A stretch of 64,000 nucleotides of DNA from Variovorax brevis (GTDB lineage: Bacteria; Pseudomonadota; Gammaproteobacteria; Burkholderiales; Burkholderiaceae_C). Numbering within the stretch: position 1 is the stretch's first letter; each line of letters begins with the position of its first letter. Position numbers and translations under genes: made by a program. Of this stretch, positions 9,107 through 17,812 are shown piece by piece. Under the pieces are notes generated by a model that saw only the letters and a program-made list of their open reading frames with translations, was not told the DNA's origin and did no database searches. The stretch is from assembly GCF_030317105.1 (NCBI RefSeq), contig NZ_JASZYG010000004.1, forward strand, positions 310,001 to 374,000, in the 5' to 3' direction.

Positions 9107-9498
9107 GCGTGTCGCGCGCCCTGCCCCCGCACCGCAAGCTCTCCAACTTCGAACCCCGCGCCCTCCGGACGCCGCATGCGGCAGCCCACCGCGGGGATCG
9201 CCTGGTGGACGACACCATCGCCGAACTTCTGCGCTTGCTGAAAGAACATTTCGGCATGGACGTCGTCTTTGCCTCGCGCGTCGACGATGGGCCGGCGCAT
9301 GCCTTTGCGCCCGGCGCATTCGCTGCCGCACCGATCCGGCTGGCCAGCGGCCTTGTCCACGGCGTGCTTTACTACTTTGGCCTGACGCATGACGCCATCA
9401 TGGGCGAGCGGGAAACGAAGCGCCTGGAGATGTCGGCTCGCCTGGCGGCGCGGCTCATCGACGGTGTCGAGGTGCACAGGGGCGCGTCGCTGGCGTAG
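9103..9498 (+). CDS. Small GAF-like protein, apparently internally deleted
   Basis: A 131-residue protein whose ATG overlaps the stop of the SDR gene, so probably made by coupled translation. Residues about 35-60 (DDTIAELLRLLKEHFGMDVVFASRV) look like the first helix and strand of a GAF domain as seen in Burkholderiales signalling proteins. Residues about 78-122 (IRLASGLVHGVLYYFG and ERETKRLEMSARLAARLI) look like its last strands and helix. The usual ~80-residue ligand-binding middle is missing. Whether this is a degraded sensor or a small stand-alone fold cannot be decided here. No catalytic output domain is present. Confidence 0.6.
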   Translation: MSVSRALPPHRKLSNFEPRALRTPHAAAHRGDRLVDDTIAELLRLLKEHFGMDVVFASRVDDGPAHAFAPGAFAAAPIRLASGLVHGVLYYFGLTHDAIMGERETKRLEMSARLAARLIDGVEVHRGASLA

Positions 9499-9544
9499 GG
9501 ACTGGGCGAGTTGGCGCGGCACGCATATTGCGTGGGCTGGATAA

Positions 9545-9597
9545 TGTGAACAGACCTGCCTGGTTTTGTTCACAATTCCGTCTTGGCGTTGTTCACA
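9545..9597. promoter_or_regulatory. Candidate operator: three copies of TGTGAACA/TGTTCACA
   Basis: In the 146-base gap before the flavin reductase gene the octamer TGTGAACA occurs at 9545-9552, and its reverse complement TGTTCACA at 9567-9574 and again at 9590-9597. The first two form an inverted repeat (centres 22 bases apart) and the second and third a direct repeat 23 bases apart, both about two helical turns. A GATAAT -10-like hexamer (9540-9545) touches the first copy. The layout fits a repressor controlling the downstream gene; the regulator is not identified. Confidence 0.5.
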
Positions 9598-9644
9598 CCA
9601 TCCAGCCGCGCTGCCCGGCGCCCATTTTTTTGCCCTCCAGCCCC

Positions 9645-10292
9645 ATGACTGCCGGCCTCACCCAAATCGATTTCTCCACCATCACGGCCTACCAGCGCTA
9701 CAAGCTCATGGCCAGCCTGATCGTGCCGCGCCCCATCGCCCTGGTCACGACGCAGAACGCCGATGGCGTCATCAACGCGGCGCCCTTCAGCATGTTCAAC
9801 ATGCTGGGCGAAGACCCGCCGATCCTGATGATCAGCATCAACAAACTGCAGGACGACCTGCTCAAGGACACCTCCGCCAACATTCTGGCCAATGGCGAGT
9901 TCGTGGTGCATATCGCCGACGAACCGATGGCCGAGCAGATGCACCGCTGTGGCGACAAGTTGCCCGCGACGCACAGCGAACTTGAAATGGTGGGCCTGAC
10001 CTCGGCCCCGTCGAGCGCGGTGCGCCCGCCGCGCATCGTCGAGGCGCCGGTGGCCTTCGAGTGCCGCCTCTCGGAAAAGCTGGAGACGGCCAGCCGCCAC
10101 ATCTTCATCGGCGAGGTGCTCTGGCTGCACGCGCGCGAAGACCTGATCGACACCGAGCTGTACCGCGTGCGGCTGCAAAACTACTTTCCGGTGGCGCGTT
10201 TCGGCGCGAGCTACTACGTGCGCACGCGCGACCGCTTCTCGATGACCGACGCCAAGGGCGCGCCGGACAATTCGATCGATCAATTGAACTGA
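9645..10292 (+). CDS. Flavin reductase family protein (FMN-binding split barrel)
   Basis: A 215-residue FMN-binding oxidoreductase of the flavin reductase-like family. Recognisable are the YKLMASLIVPRPIALVTTQN N-terminal motif, NAAPFSMFNMLGEDPP flavin-binding loop, LKDTSANILANGEFVVHI and the EVLWLHARED strand. Such proteins supply reduced flavin or reduce quinones; the partner here is unknown. The start at 9645 (ATGACTGCC) gives the normal N-terminus; the in-frame upstream codons run through the operator-like repeats and are not protein-like. There is no monooxygenase neighbour that would reveal a two-component system. Confidence 0.85.
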   Translation: MTAGLTQIDFSTITAYQRYKLMASLIVPRPIALVTTQNADGVINAAPFSMFNMLGEDPPILMISINKLQDDLLKDTSANILANGEFVVHIADEPMAEQMHRCGDKLPATHSELEMVGLTSAPSSAVRPPRIVEAPVAFECRLSEKLETASRHIFIGEVLWLHAREDLIDTELYRVRLQNYFPVARFGASYYVRTRDRFSMTDAKGAPDNSIDQLN

Positions 10293-10469
10293 CCAGGCCC
10301 TCATCGGACCCGATCCGGGTCTGCAGGACCATCCTCCGGCCGATGCGCCGGGCCGGGGCAGGCGCCGCCCGTATAGTTCTGGTCATTGGCCACCGCGCAC
10401 GTCCAGCGTGCCGCGCGAGCCCGATTGCCAGAATCACCTGGTTTCCAGACAGAAAAGACCGCCTCTCCC

Positions 10470-13106
10470 ATGACCACAGCCGCCCTGGACCTCAGTGCGC
10501 ACACGCCGATGATGCAGCAGTACCTGCAGCTCAAGGCGGATCACCCCGACACCCTGCTCTTCTACCGGATGGGCGACTTCTACGAGCTGTTCTACGCGGA
10601 CGCCGAGAAGGCCGTGCGATTGCTCGACATCACGCTCACGCAACGCGGCCAGTCGGCCGGCGCGCCGGTCGTGATGGCGGGCGTGCCCTTTCATTCGGTC
10701 GACACCTACCTCGCGCGGCTCATCAAGCTGGGCGAATCCGTCGCGATCTGCGAGCAGGTGGGCGAAGTCGGCGCGAACAAGGGGCCGGTCGAGCGCAAGG
10801 TGGTGCGCGTCGTCACGCCCGGCACGCTGACCGAGGCGGAACTGCTCGGCGACAAGAACGAAGCGCTGCTGGTCGCGGTGCATTGCGGCGCACGCAACCT
10901 CTGCGGCATGGCCTGGCTGAGCGTGACCGGGGCGCAGATGCACCTGGCCGAGTTCCCGGCCGACGACCTCGAAGCATGGCTGTCGCGCATCGGCCCGAGC
11001 GAGCTGATCTACAGCGCCGAAGTCACGACCGGCTTCGAGCAGCGACTGAAAGACGCGCGCACCGCCGGCACCGCCCCCTTCACCCTCACCGTGCGCCCCG
11101 CGTGGCAGTTCGACGGCGGCCTGGGCGAGCGCCGGCTCACCGAGCTGATGGGCGCGGCCACGCTCGCCGCCTGGAACGCGGATGCGCTGCCCCACGCCCA
11201 GGCGGCCGCCGCCGCCCTGCTCGGCTACGCGGAACACACGCAAGGCCGGGCGCTCTCGCACGTGCAACGCCTGTCGGTGGAGCGGGACGACGAATTCATC
11301 GAGCTGCCCGTCACCACGCGCCGCAACCTCGAGATCGTGCAGACGCTGCGCGGGGAATCGGCGCCCACATTGTTTTCGCTGCTGGACACCTGCATGAGCG
11401 GCATGGGCAGCCGCCTGCTGCGCCGCTGGGTGCTGTCGCCGCGGCGCGATCGCACGGCCGCCCGCGAAAGGCTCGACGCCATCGCCGCGCTGCAGCGCGT
11501 GGGCGCGGGCAACGCGCTGCCGACGTGGCGCAGCCTGCGCGAGCAACTCAAGAACACCAGCGACGTCGAACGCATCGCGGCACGGATCGCCCTGCGGCAG
11601 GTGCGTCCGCGCGAGTTGGTCGCGCTGCGGCTGGCTCTGGCCAAGGCGGAGAACCTGGGGCCGATGCTTCCGGATGCGGCCGCCCTGCTCGGCCGCATCG
11701 CGCGCGACCTGACGCCGCCCGCCGGTTGCGCCGAGTTGCTGGTCGGTGCACTCAAGCCTGATCCCGCGGCGCTGGTGCGCGACGGCGGCGTTATCGCGGA
11801 CGGTCACGACGCAGAACTCGACGAACTGCGCGCCATCAGCGAGAACTGCGACGCTTTCCTGCTCGAACTCGAAACCCGCGAACGCGAGCGCACCGGCATC
11901 ACCAACCTGCGGGTGCAGTTCAACCGCGTGCATGGCTTCTACATCGAGGTGACGCAGAGCGCCCTCACCAAGGTGCCCGACGACTACCGCCGCCGACAGA
12001 CGCTGAAGAACGCCGAGCGCTTCATCACGCCGGAACTCAAGGCCTTCGAGGACAAGGCCCTGTCGGCGCAAGACCGCGCCTTGGCACGGGAAAAGTGGCT
12101 GTACGAGCAACTGTTGGATGCCTTGCAGCCGCACGTTCAGGCGCTGACGGGCCTGGCCTTCGCCATTGCCTCGCTTGACGCCCTGTGCGCCTTGGCCGAG
12201 CGGGCGCACACGCTGAACTGGAAGGCGCCGGAATTCGTCTCCCACCCCTGCATCGAGATCGTGCAGGGCCGCCATCCGGTGGTGGAGGCGCGCCTTGCCG
12301 AAAAGTCCGCCGGCAGCTTCATCGCCAACGACACGCGCTTGGGACCGCAGCAACGCATGCAGGTCATCACCGGCCCCAACATGGGCGGCAAGTCCACGTA
12401 CATGCGGCAGATCGCCATCATCGTGCTGCTGGCCTCCATCGGCTCCCACGTGCCGGCGTCCGCGTGCCGGCTGGGGCCCATCGACGCCATCCACACCCGC
12501 ATCGGCGCCGCCGACGATCTGGCCAACGCGCAATCGACCTTCATGCTGGAGATGACCGAGGCGGCCCAGATCCTGCATGCGGCCACCGCCCAATCGCTGG
12601 TGCTGATGGACGAGATCGGACGCGGCACCAGCACCTTCGACGGGCTGGCGCTGGCCGCCGGCATCGCCGCCCACCTGCACGACCGCTCGAAAGCCTTCAC
12701 GCTGTTTGCCACGCACTATTTCGAACTGACGGAATTTCCGGCGACGCACCACGGCGCCGTGAACATGCACGTGAGCGCCACCGAGGCGGGGCGCGACATC
12801 GTCTTCCTGCACGAGATGCAGCCCGGCCCGGCCAGCAAGAGCTACGGCATCCAGGTCGCGCGGCTGGCCGGCATGCCCACTGCCGTGGTCAACCATGCCC
12901 GGCAAGCGCTGGGCGCGCTGGAGGCGCAGCAGACCGAAGCACGCGCCCAGGTCGACCTGTTTGCGGCGGCGCCGGTCGCCGAGGCGCCCCAAGCCAGCGC
13001 CGTAGAATCTGCTCTCGCTGCGCTGGACCCCGACGCCATGAGCCCGAGGGAGGCGCTGGAAGCGCTTTACGCACTACAAAAACTCAACCTGCGCGAGCAA
13101 CGGTAA
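10470..13106 (+). CDS. mutS: DNA mismatch repair protein MutS
   Basis: Recognises base mismatches and small loops and starts methyl-directed repair with MutL. It is 878 residues, normal length for MutS1. The mismatch wedge F37-Y38-E39 is in MGDFYELF; the lever/clamp region contains [13 protein letters not shown]; the ABC ATPase has Walker [10 protein letters not shown] beginning at about residue 635, the [12 protein letters not shown]alker B/signature region, and [11 protein letters not shown]. The C-terminal tail ends with an [14 protein letters not shown] dimerisation/tetramerisation helix. ATG at 10470 is chosen by homology. It stands alone in a 177-base leader that contains a TATAGT hexamer at 10372 but no good -35. 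Confidence 0.97.
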   Translation: MTTAALDLSAHTPMMQQYLQLKADHPDTLLFYRMGDFYELFYADAEKAVRLLDITLTQRGQSAGAPVVMAGVPFHSVDTYLARLIKLGESVAICEQVGEVGANKGPVERKVVRVVTPGTLTEAELLGDKNEALLVAVHCGARNLCGMAWLSVTGAQMHLAEFPADDLEAWLSRIGPSELIYSAEVTTGFEQRLKDARTAGTAPFTLTVRPAWQFDGGLGERRLTELMGAATLAAWNADALPHAQAAAAALLGYAEHTQGRALSHVQRLSVERDDEFIELPVTTRRNLEIVQTLRGESAPTLFSLLDTCMSGMGSRLLRRWVLSPRRDRTAARERLDAIAALQRVGAGNALPTWRSLREQLKNTSDVERIAARIALRQVRPRELVALRLALAKAENLGPMLPDAAALLGRIARDLTPPAGCAELLVGALKPDPAALVRDGGVIADGHDAELDELRAISENCDAFLLELETRERERTGITNLRVQFNRVHGFYIEVTQSALTKVPDDYRRRQTLKNAERFITPELKAFEDKALSAQDRALAREKWLYEQLLDALQPHVQALTGLAFAIASLDALCALAERAHTLNWKAPEFVSHPCIEIVQGRHPVVEARLAEKSAGSFIANDTRLGPQQRMQVITGPNMGGKSTYMRQIAIIVLLASIGSHVPASACRLGPIDAIHTRIGAADDLANAQSTFMLEMTEAAQILHAATAQSLVLMDEIGRGTSTFDGLALAAGIAAHLHDRSKAFTLFATHYFELTEFPATHHGAVNMHVSATEAGRDIVFLHEMQPGPASKSYGIQVARLAGMPTAVVNHARQALGALEAQQTEARAQVDLFAAAPVAEAPQASAVESALAALDPDAMSPREALEALYALQKLNLREQR

Positions 13107-13140
13107 ACGGTCCGCCGCACGCGCCAGAGGGGAATCACAC

Positions 13141-13968
13141 ATGACATATTGCGTAGGCATCAAACTCAACGCCGGGCTGGTGTTCCTGTCGGACTCGCGC
13201 ACCAACGCGGGCGTCGATCACATCAGCACCTTCCGCAAGATGATCGTGTACGAGCAGCCGGGCGACCGCTTCATGGTGCTGCTGTCGGCCGGCAACCTGA
13301 GCATTTCGCAGTCGGTGCGCGAGATCTTGCAGATCGAGGAACTGCGCGAGGCCAGCGGCGGCCCGCCCATCACCATCTGGAACGCCAAGAGCATGTTCGA
13401 CGCGGCGCGCGTGCTGGGCTCTGCGGTTCGCCATGTGTACGACCGCGATGCCGAAGCGCTCAAGCAGGCGGGGCTGGACTTCAACGTGTCTTTCATCTTC
13501 GGCGGCCAGGTGGCGGGCGAAGGCATGCGCTTGTTCCTTGTCTACTCCGCCGGCAACTTCATCGAGGCGACCACCGAGACGCCTTATTTCCAGGTGGGCG
13601 AATCGAAGTACGGCAAGCCGGTGCTCGACCGCGTGCTCACGCCCGACACGCCGCTGGACGAAGCCGCCAAGTGCGCGCTGGTGTCCATGGATTCGACGAT
13701 GAAGTCGAACCTCTCCGTCGGCCTGCCGCTGGACCTGGTGGTGTACGAAGCCAATGCACTGCGGACCGACCGCGTGATCTGCATCGATGCCGAGAACCCC
13801 TACTACCGCATGATGCACAACAGCTGGGGCCAGAAGCTGCGCGAGGTGTTCGACAGCATCGAAGACCCGGTGTGGGACGACGCCTTCACGCAGCACCCGC
13901 TGCGCATGCCGGCGGCGCGTCATGGCGCCTTGCGCAAGATCTCGACGCCGGACGAAAAACTCATCTAG
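13141..13968 (+). CDS. Anbu-type proteasome-like protease
   Basis: Ntn-hydrolase of the Anbu (ancestral beta-subunit) family, 275 residues. After Met removal the N-terminal residue is Thr2 (M-T-YCVGIKLNAGLVFLSDSRTNAG), the expected nucleophile, with no propeptide. DSRTNAGVDHISTFRKM supplies the Asp and Lys of the proteasome-type site. Further typical segments are VLLSAGNLSISQSV, FNVSFIFGGQ and a C-terminal TLRxx-like region. Anbu assembles into open helical rings in other bacteria, but its substrate is unsettled. The GGGGAATC upstream gives a reasonable ribosome site. The ATP-grasp, alpha-E and transglutaminase-like genes that often accompany Anbu are not adjacent. Confidence 0.92.
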   Translation: MTYCVGIKLNAGLVFLSDSRTNAGVDHISTFRKMIVYEQPGDRFMVLLSAGNLSISQSVREILQIEELREASGGPPITIWNAKSMFDAARVLGSAVRHVYDRDAEALKQAGLDFNVSFIFGGQVAGEGMRLFLVYSAGNFIEATTETPYFQVGESKYGKPVLDRVLTPDTPLDEAAKCALVSMDSTMKSNLSVGLPLDLVVYEANALRTDRVICIDAENPYYRMMHNSWGQKLREVFDSIEDPVWDDAFTQHPLRMPAARHGALRKISTPDEKLI

Positions 13969-13978
13969 ACCTTTCTGC

Positions 13979-14003
13979 GCGCGCCCTGCTGGCGCGCCTT
14001 TCG
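13979..14003 (+). terminator. Hairpin with short T run between Anbu and hydrolase genes
   Basis: A perfect 7-base-pair GC stem, GCGCGCC (13979-13985) and GGCGCGC (13991-13997), encloses loop CTGCT and is followed by CTTTC. It lies in the 39-base gap between the Anbu stop and the GTG of the alpha/beta hydrolase. The T run is short, so it may be a weak terminator or attenuator rather than a full stop. Confidence 0.4.
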
Positions 14004-14007
14004 CATC

Positions 14008-14814
14008 GTGCCTCCCATCGTTTTTTCCCACGGCAACAGTTTTCCCGCCAGCACCTACCGCGTGATGCTCGACAGCCTGCGCAATCGCGGCTTCGACGTC
14101 GACGCCATCGAGAAGTTCGGGCACGACCCGAAGTACCCCGTCACCGACAACTGGCCGCACCTGGTGCGCCAGCTTGCGGACTTTGCGCAGGAGAAAGTCG
14201 ACTTTGCCGGCGGCCCGGTCTTCCTGGTCGGCCATTCGCTCGGCGGCTTCCTGAGCCTGATGTGCGCGGCCATGTTTCCGGCGCTGGCGCGCGGCGTGGT
14301 GCTGATCGACTCGCCCATCCTCGGCGGCTGGCGGGCCAACGCGCTGGAGCTGGTGAAGCTCACGCCGCTCATGAAGAGCGTGTCGCCCGGCGCCATCAGC
14401 CGCAGGCGCAAGAACAGCTGGGAGCACCGCGACGCGGTGTTCGAGCATTTCCGCAGCAAGAAGGCCTTTGCCAAGTGGGACGAGCGCGTGCTGCGCGACT
14501 ACATCGAGCACGGCACCTTCGACGAGGACGACTCGCGTGCCCTGGCTTTCGACCGCGACGTGGAAACCGCCATCTACAACACGCTGCCGCACAACTTGAG
14601 CGGCCTGCTGCGCAAGAACCCGGTCAAGTGCAAGGTGGCCTTCATCGGCGGACGCCAGTCGCAGGAGATGAAGCGCGTGGGCATGGCGATGACGGAGCAG
14701 GTCACCAGGGGCCGCATCTCCATGCTCGATGGCACGCACCTGTTCCCGATGGAAAAGCCCATTGCCACGGCTGCGGCCGTCGAGGCGTCGCTGCGCAACT
14801 TGCTGGCGGGCTGA
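14008..14814 (+). CDS. Alpha/beta hydrolase
   Basis: A 268-residue hydrolase of the alpha/beta fold with GTG start (MPPIVFSHGNSFPASTYR). The oxyanion HG motif is at about residues 8-9. The nucleophile elbow is GHSLGG (Ser at about residue 75), and the catalytic His is in DGTHLFPM near residue 245. A cap region with RRRKNSWEHRDAVFEHF lies between. There is no signal peptide, so it is cytosolic. It sits 39 bases after Anbu behind a weak hairpin, so co-transcription with the protease is possible. Substrate not predictable; the fold suggests an esterase or acyl hydrolase. Confidence 0.85.
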   Translation: MPPIVFSHGNSFPASTYRVMLDSLRNRGFDVDAIEKFGHDPKYPVTDNWPHLVRQLADFAQEKVDFAGGPVFLVGHSLGGFLSLMCAAMFPALARGVVLIDSPILGGWRANALELVKLTPLMKSVSPGAISRRRKNSWEHRDAVFEHFRSKKAFAKWDERVLRDYIEHGTFDEDDSRALAFDRDVETAIYNTLPHNLSGLLRKNPVKCKVAFIGGRQSQEMKRVGMAMTEQVTRGRISMLDGTHLFPMEKPIATAAAVEASLRNLLAG

Positions 14815-14923
14815 GCCGGCACAAAGACCGGGGCCGCGTCGGGGTCGGCGGGCGACTCCCCGCAGCCGGCCTCGGGAAATGCATCAACAATGAGTGCTGT
14901 TGAGTCGAACCCATGAGGCCCGA

Positions 14924-15685
14924 ATGAAAACGCCATCCAGATCCCTTGTTGCTGCCGCGCGAAGCGCCAGGCCCGCATCCACATCACGTCGCGTCATGCT
15001 GGGCGGGCTGGCGCTGCTGTGCGGTGCCGCCGTTTGGAAAGCGACGCCCTCTTTCGCCGCGGAAAGCGCGGTGGTCATTCCCGCGCCCGCCAACGAACCG
15101 GCGCCAGCGTCGTCCGCCACCACCGAGACCGCCGTCGTGGCCGGTGGCTGCTTCTGGGGCGTGCAGGGCGTGTTCCAGCACGTCAAGGGCGTGAGCAACG
15201 CAGTGTCGGGCTACGCGGGCGGAGATTCGAAGACGGCGCGCTATGAAGCCGTAGGCTCCGGCCGCACGGGCCATGCCGAGGCGGTTCGCATCACTTTCGA
15301 CCCGAAGCAGATCAGCTATGGCCGCATCCTTCAGATCTACTTCTCGGTGGCGCACAACCCGACGGAATTGAACCGCCAGGGGCCGGACACGGGCACGCAA
15401 TACCGCTCGACCATCTTTGCGCAGTCGGCGGAGCAAGCCCGCGTCGCAAAGGACTACATCGACCAGTTGGACAAGGCGAAGGTCTACAAGGCGCCCATCG
15501 TCACGACGATCGAAACGCAGAAGCCGTTTTTCCCGGCGGAGGGGTATCACCAGGATTACCTGACGCGCAATCCGAACGATCCGTACATCGCCTACAACGA
15601 CATTCCCAAGCTGGATAACCTGAAGAAGGTGTTCCCGGGGGTGTACCGTGCCGCGCCGGCCTTGGTGGGCAACGGCGGGGTTTAG
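14924..15685 (+). CDS. msrA: Peptide methionine (S)-S-oxide reductase MsrA, exported single-Cys form
   Basis: Reduces methionine-S-sulfoxide in proteins. The 253 residues start with a Tat-like signal, TSRRVMLGGLALLCGAA, cleaved near FAAES, so it should act in the periplasm. The MsrA active site GGCFWGVQGVF has nucleophile C76; EYE-like Glu/Tyr partners are in the GDSKTARYEAVGSGRTGHAEAV region and YHQDYL is conserved. No other Cys occurs in the mature protein, so it lacks the usual recycling Cys and would need an external thiol such as glutathione or glutaredoxin-like partner. The start at 14924 is set by the signal peptide. It converges on a small secreted gene. Confidence 0.92.
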   Translation: MKTPSRSLVAAARSARPASTSRRVMLGGLALLCGAAVWKATPSFAAESAVVIPAPANEPAPASSATTETAVVAGGCFWGVQGVFQHVKGVSNAVSGYAGGDSKTARYEAVGSGRTGHAEAVRITFDPKQISYGRILQIYFSVAHNPTELNRQGPDTGTQYRSTIFAQSAEQARVAKDYIDQLDKAKVYKAPIVTTIETQKPFFPAEGYHQDYLTRNPNDPYIAYNDIPKLDNLKKVFPGVYRAAPALVGNGGV

Positions 15686-15699
15686 CTTTTCAGGGGCGC

Positions 15700-16032
15700 C
15701 TACACGCCCTTCAGTTTCTCCACGAGCACCCACCCCTCGGTGCTCGCGCAGTGCCCTTCCGTGACCCGCACCTTGGCCAGGAAGGGCACGTCGTCATGCG
15801 ACCTGACTTGCAGGATGTCAACGCGCGGGTTCGCCGTCGGCTGACATGGGGCAATCCCGGCCTTGGCCAAGCTGAAATCGGTGAACATGGTCGCGCCATC
15901 GTCGAGGCGCCCCGCGCCGCTGGCGAGCATCGCCTTGAGGCTCTCGACTTGCTGCGCACTGGCTGGCTGAAGCAGCGTCGCGCAGATGACCGCCGTGACG
16001 CCAAGCGCTGACTTGGCTGTTTCTCTTTTCAT
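15700..16032 (-). CDS. Small secreted protein of unknown function
   Basis: A 110-residue protein with a signal peptide (MKRETAKSALGVTAVICATL then QPASAQQ; cleavage after ASA). The ATG at 16032 is preceded by GGAGGAGAC, a strong ribosome site; an earlier in-frame start at 16056 gives no better signal. Two Cys residues remain after processing (PCQPT and GHCAST) and may pair. No domain is recognised. The middle LASGAGRLDDGATMFTDFSLAKAG and C-terminal EGWVLVEKLKG hint at an SH3-like small beta fold, but this is a guess. It lies downstream of uppP on the same strand. Confidence 0.65.
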   Translation of the reverse strand: MKRETAKSALGVTAVICATLLQPASAQQVESLKAMLASGAGRLDDGATMFTDFSLAKAGIAPCQPTANPRVDILQVRSHDDVPFLAKVRVTEGHCASTEGWVLVEKLKGV

Positions 16033-16056
16033 TTTGTCTCCTCCCTGCCTGAGCAC

Positions 16057-16085
16057 ATGGGCGCACGGGGTGGCCCATTTTTTTT
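16057..16085 (+). terminator. Hairpin plus T8 read on the plus strand
   Basis: ATGGGC (16057-16062) and GCCCAT (16073-16078) form a 6-base-pair stem with a 10-base loop and run directly into eight T residues (16078-16085). Orientation serves plus-strand transcripts, such as read-through from msrA, although the only genes here are on the minus strand. The stem is short, so confidence is limited. Confidence 0.4.
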
Positions 16086-16097
16086 ATCCGTTGCGGC

Positions 16098-16922
16098 TTA
16101 CTCAGCCCATACCACCAGTCCACTCCACGCAGTCGCCAGCACGACGATGCCGAACACGATGCGATACCACGCAAACGGAATGAAGTTGTGGCTGGAGATG
16201 TAGTGCAGCAGCCAGCGCACGCAGATCCATGCGCTGATGAACGAGAACACCAGCCCCACGCCGAAAAGCGGCAAGTCCGCCGCAGACAGCAGCGCGCGCT
16301 CCTTGTAGAGGCTGTACACCGTCGCGCCGATCAGCGTCGGAATCGCCAGGAAGAAGGAGAAGTCCGTGGCCGCCTTGCGCGACAGGCCCAGCAGCATGCC
16401 GCCGATGATCGTCGCGCCCGAGCGGCTGGTGCCGGGAATCATCGCAAAGCATTGCACCAGGCCGACCTTGAGCGCGTCCATGGGCGTCATGTCGTCCATG
16501 TGCTCGATGCGCACCGAGCCGGGCGGCCGCTTTTCGGCCCACAGGATGATGAAGCCACCGATGATGAAGGTGCTGGCGACCACCGCCGGGGTGAACAAAT
16601 GCGCCTTGATGGCCTTGCCGAACAACAGGCCCAGCACGACGGCCGGAAGAAAGGCAATGATCACGTTCAGCGCAAACCTGCGCGCCTTGGGCTGGCGCGG
16701 CAGGGCCAGCACGGTGGACTGGATCTTGTGCCAATAGACCAGGATCACCGCAAAGATCGCGCCGGTCTGGATGGCAATGTCGAACACCTTGGCCTTGTCG
16801 TCGTCGAAGCCGAGCAGCGATCCAGCCAGGATGAGGTGGCCCGTCGACGAAATGGGCAAGAACTCGGTGAGGCCCTCGACCACACCCATGATTGCGGCCT
16901 TGACCAGCAAAACGATATCCAC
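16098..16922 (-). CDS. uppP: Undecaprenyl-diphosphate phosphatase
   Basis: Integral membrane enzyme (BacA/UppP) that dephosphorylates undecaprenyl pyrophosphate to recycle the lipid carrier of peptidoglycan and O-antigen synthesis. It has 274 residues, about the family length, with some eight membrane segments. Catalytic motifs are present: [20 protein letters not shown] near residues 12-32 and [20 protein letters not shown] near residues 165-185. The GTG at 16922 is chosen because AAGGAG sits five bases upstream; a longer in-frame reading would extend into sequence antisense to the next gene and is not family-like. Confidence 0.95.
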   Translation of the reverse strand: MDIVLLVKAAIMGVVEGLTEFLPISSTGHLILAGSLLGFDDDKAKVFDIAIQTGAIFAVILVYWHKIQSTVLALPRQPKARRFALNVIIAFLPAVVLGLLFGKAIKAHLFTPAVVASTFIIGGFIILWAEKRPPGSVRIEHMDDMTPMDALKVGLVQCFAMIPGTSRSGATIIGGMLLGLSRKAATDFSFFLAIPTLIGATVYSLYKERALLSAADLPLFGVGLVFSFISAWICVRWLLHYISSHNFIPFAWYRIVFGIVVLATAWSGLVVWAE

Positions 16923-16977
16923 GCGCACTCCTTGATTAAGTGCGTCAATTATCGCGGGCGGAAAAGTCGCAAACCGG

Positions 16978-17640
16978 TCAATAGCGTGACCAATTCGCCG
17001 CGTCCTCCCGCAAAGGCAGGCGGATGGTGAGCGCAAGCTCACCGGAGGACGCCAGTGGCGCCATCTCGATGCACCCGCCATGCTCTTGCACGATGCGGCG
17101 GCAGCTGGCGACGCCCGCAACGAGGATGCTGTCGGCATCGCCCGAACCTGCCAGCGCGCGCGAGCCATGCAGGAACAGGCCGGAGAGCAACGGCTCCTGG
17201 CGGTCGAAGCCCGTGTCGCGGAACTGGATGACGGCCTGCGTGTCCTGCGGCACCGCCACCACGTTCAGCACGCCGCCGCGCGGCATCGCCTGGCAGGCCA
17301 TGGCCACCACGTGGGCGAGCAACTGTTGCAGTTCCTGCCGCCGGGCATAGACGTTGAGCGCGCCCTTCGGCACGCTCTGGGTCCACGTGATCTCGCTGCT
17401 GCGCAGCAGCGCGTGGCAATGCTGCGGCGTTTCGTCCAGCAACTGGCGCAGGTCGGTCGGTTGCTGCTCGTCGCGAGAAAAGTCGAGGTCCAGGTCAGCC
17501 GGTGGCACGGGCGATGCCGAGCCGCCATTGGGTTGGGACGCGCCGAGCGCCAGGCGCGCGTTCAACGAACGCCAGAGCATCGCCATGGACAACACCGCCA
17601 TGACGGCGACTCCAATGTTGCTGGCAACTGGCAGGATCAT
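16978..17640 (-). CDS. Orphan membrane-anchored, degenerate histidine-kinase-type ATPase domain
   Basis: A 220-residue protein with one N-terminal membrane segment (about residues 2-22, [20 protein letters not shown]) and a C-terminal GHKL-like fold. The order of motifs is that of a histidine-kinase ATPase, but each is altered. The N-box position reads [17 protein letters not shown] with Met in place of the Mg-binding Asn. The D-box reads RDTGFD. The G2/lid reads [21 protein letters not shown] instead of GLGL. No phosphoacceptor His domain and no response regulator is adjacent. It may be a pseudokinase scaffold. AAGGGAAAG precedes the ATG. It lies between uppP and the RND operon on the same strand. 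Confidence 0.65.
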   Translation of the reverse strand: MILPVASNIGVAVMAVLSMAMLWRSLNARLALGASQPNGGSASPVPPADLDLDFSRDEQQPTDLRQLLDETPQHCHALLRSSEITWTQSVPKGALNVYARRQELQQLLAHVVAMACQAMPRGGVLNVVAVPQDTQAVIQFRDTGFDRQEPLLSGLFLHGSRALAGSGDADSILVAGVASCRRIVQEHGGCIEMAPLASSGELALTIRLPLREDAANWSRY

Positions 17641-17812
17641 TGTTGCTTTCCCTTGTTCCAGGTCATGGTCGACGGGGCGTTGTCGGCAGATGCTGCATTC
17701 GCGTCTTCAGCGAAGGCTGCAGCATCATGCGGGGCGAATGCTAATGCAGATGCGCGCATGCGTAAAAGTATGTGAAGTACCTTGTCACGAATGGCGCCGC
17801 CCGATCGACCCA

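Noticed and set aside
10372..10377. TATAGT as the mutS promoter -10
   Set aside because: The hexamer is good, but no -35 is found 15-19 bases upstream in this GC-rich stretch; not strong enough to list.
10434..12992. 852-codon open frame antisense to mutS
   Set aside because: Same GC-shadow effect; no ribosome site, no domain, and fully overlapped by mutS.
15691..15709. Bidirectional terminator between msrA and the small secreted gene
   Set aside because: The AGGGGCG/CGCCCT stem is short, overlaps the end of the minus-strand gene, and has no T run of useful length.
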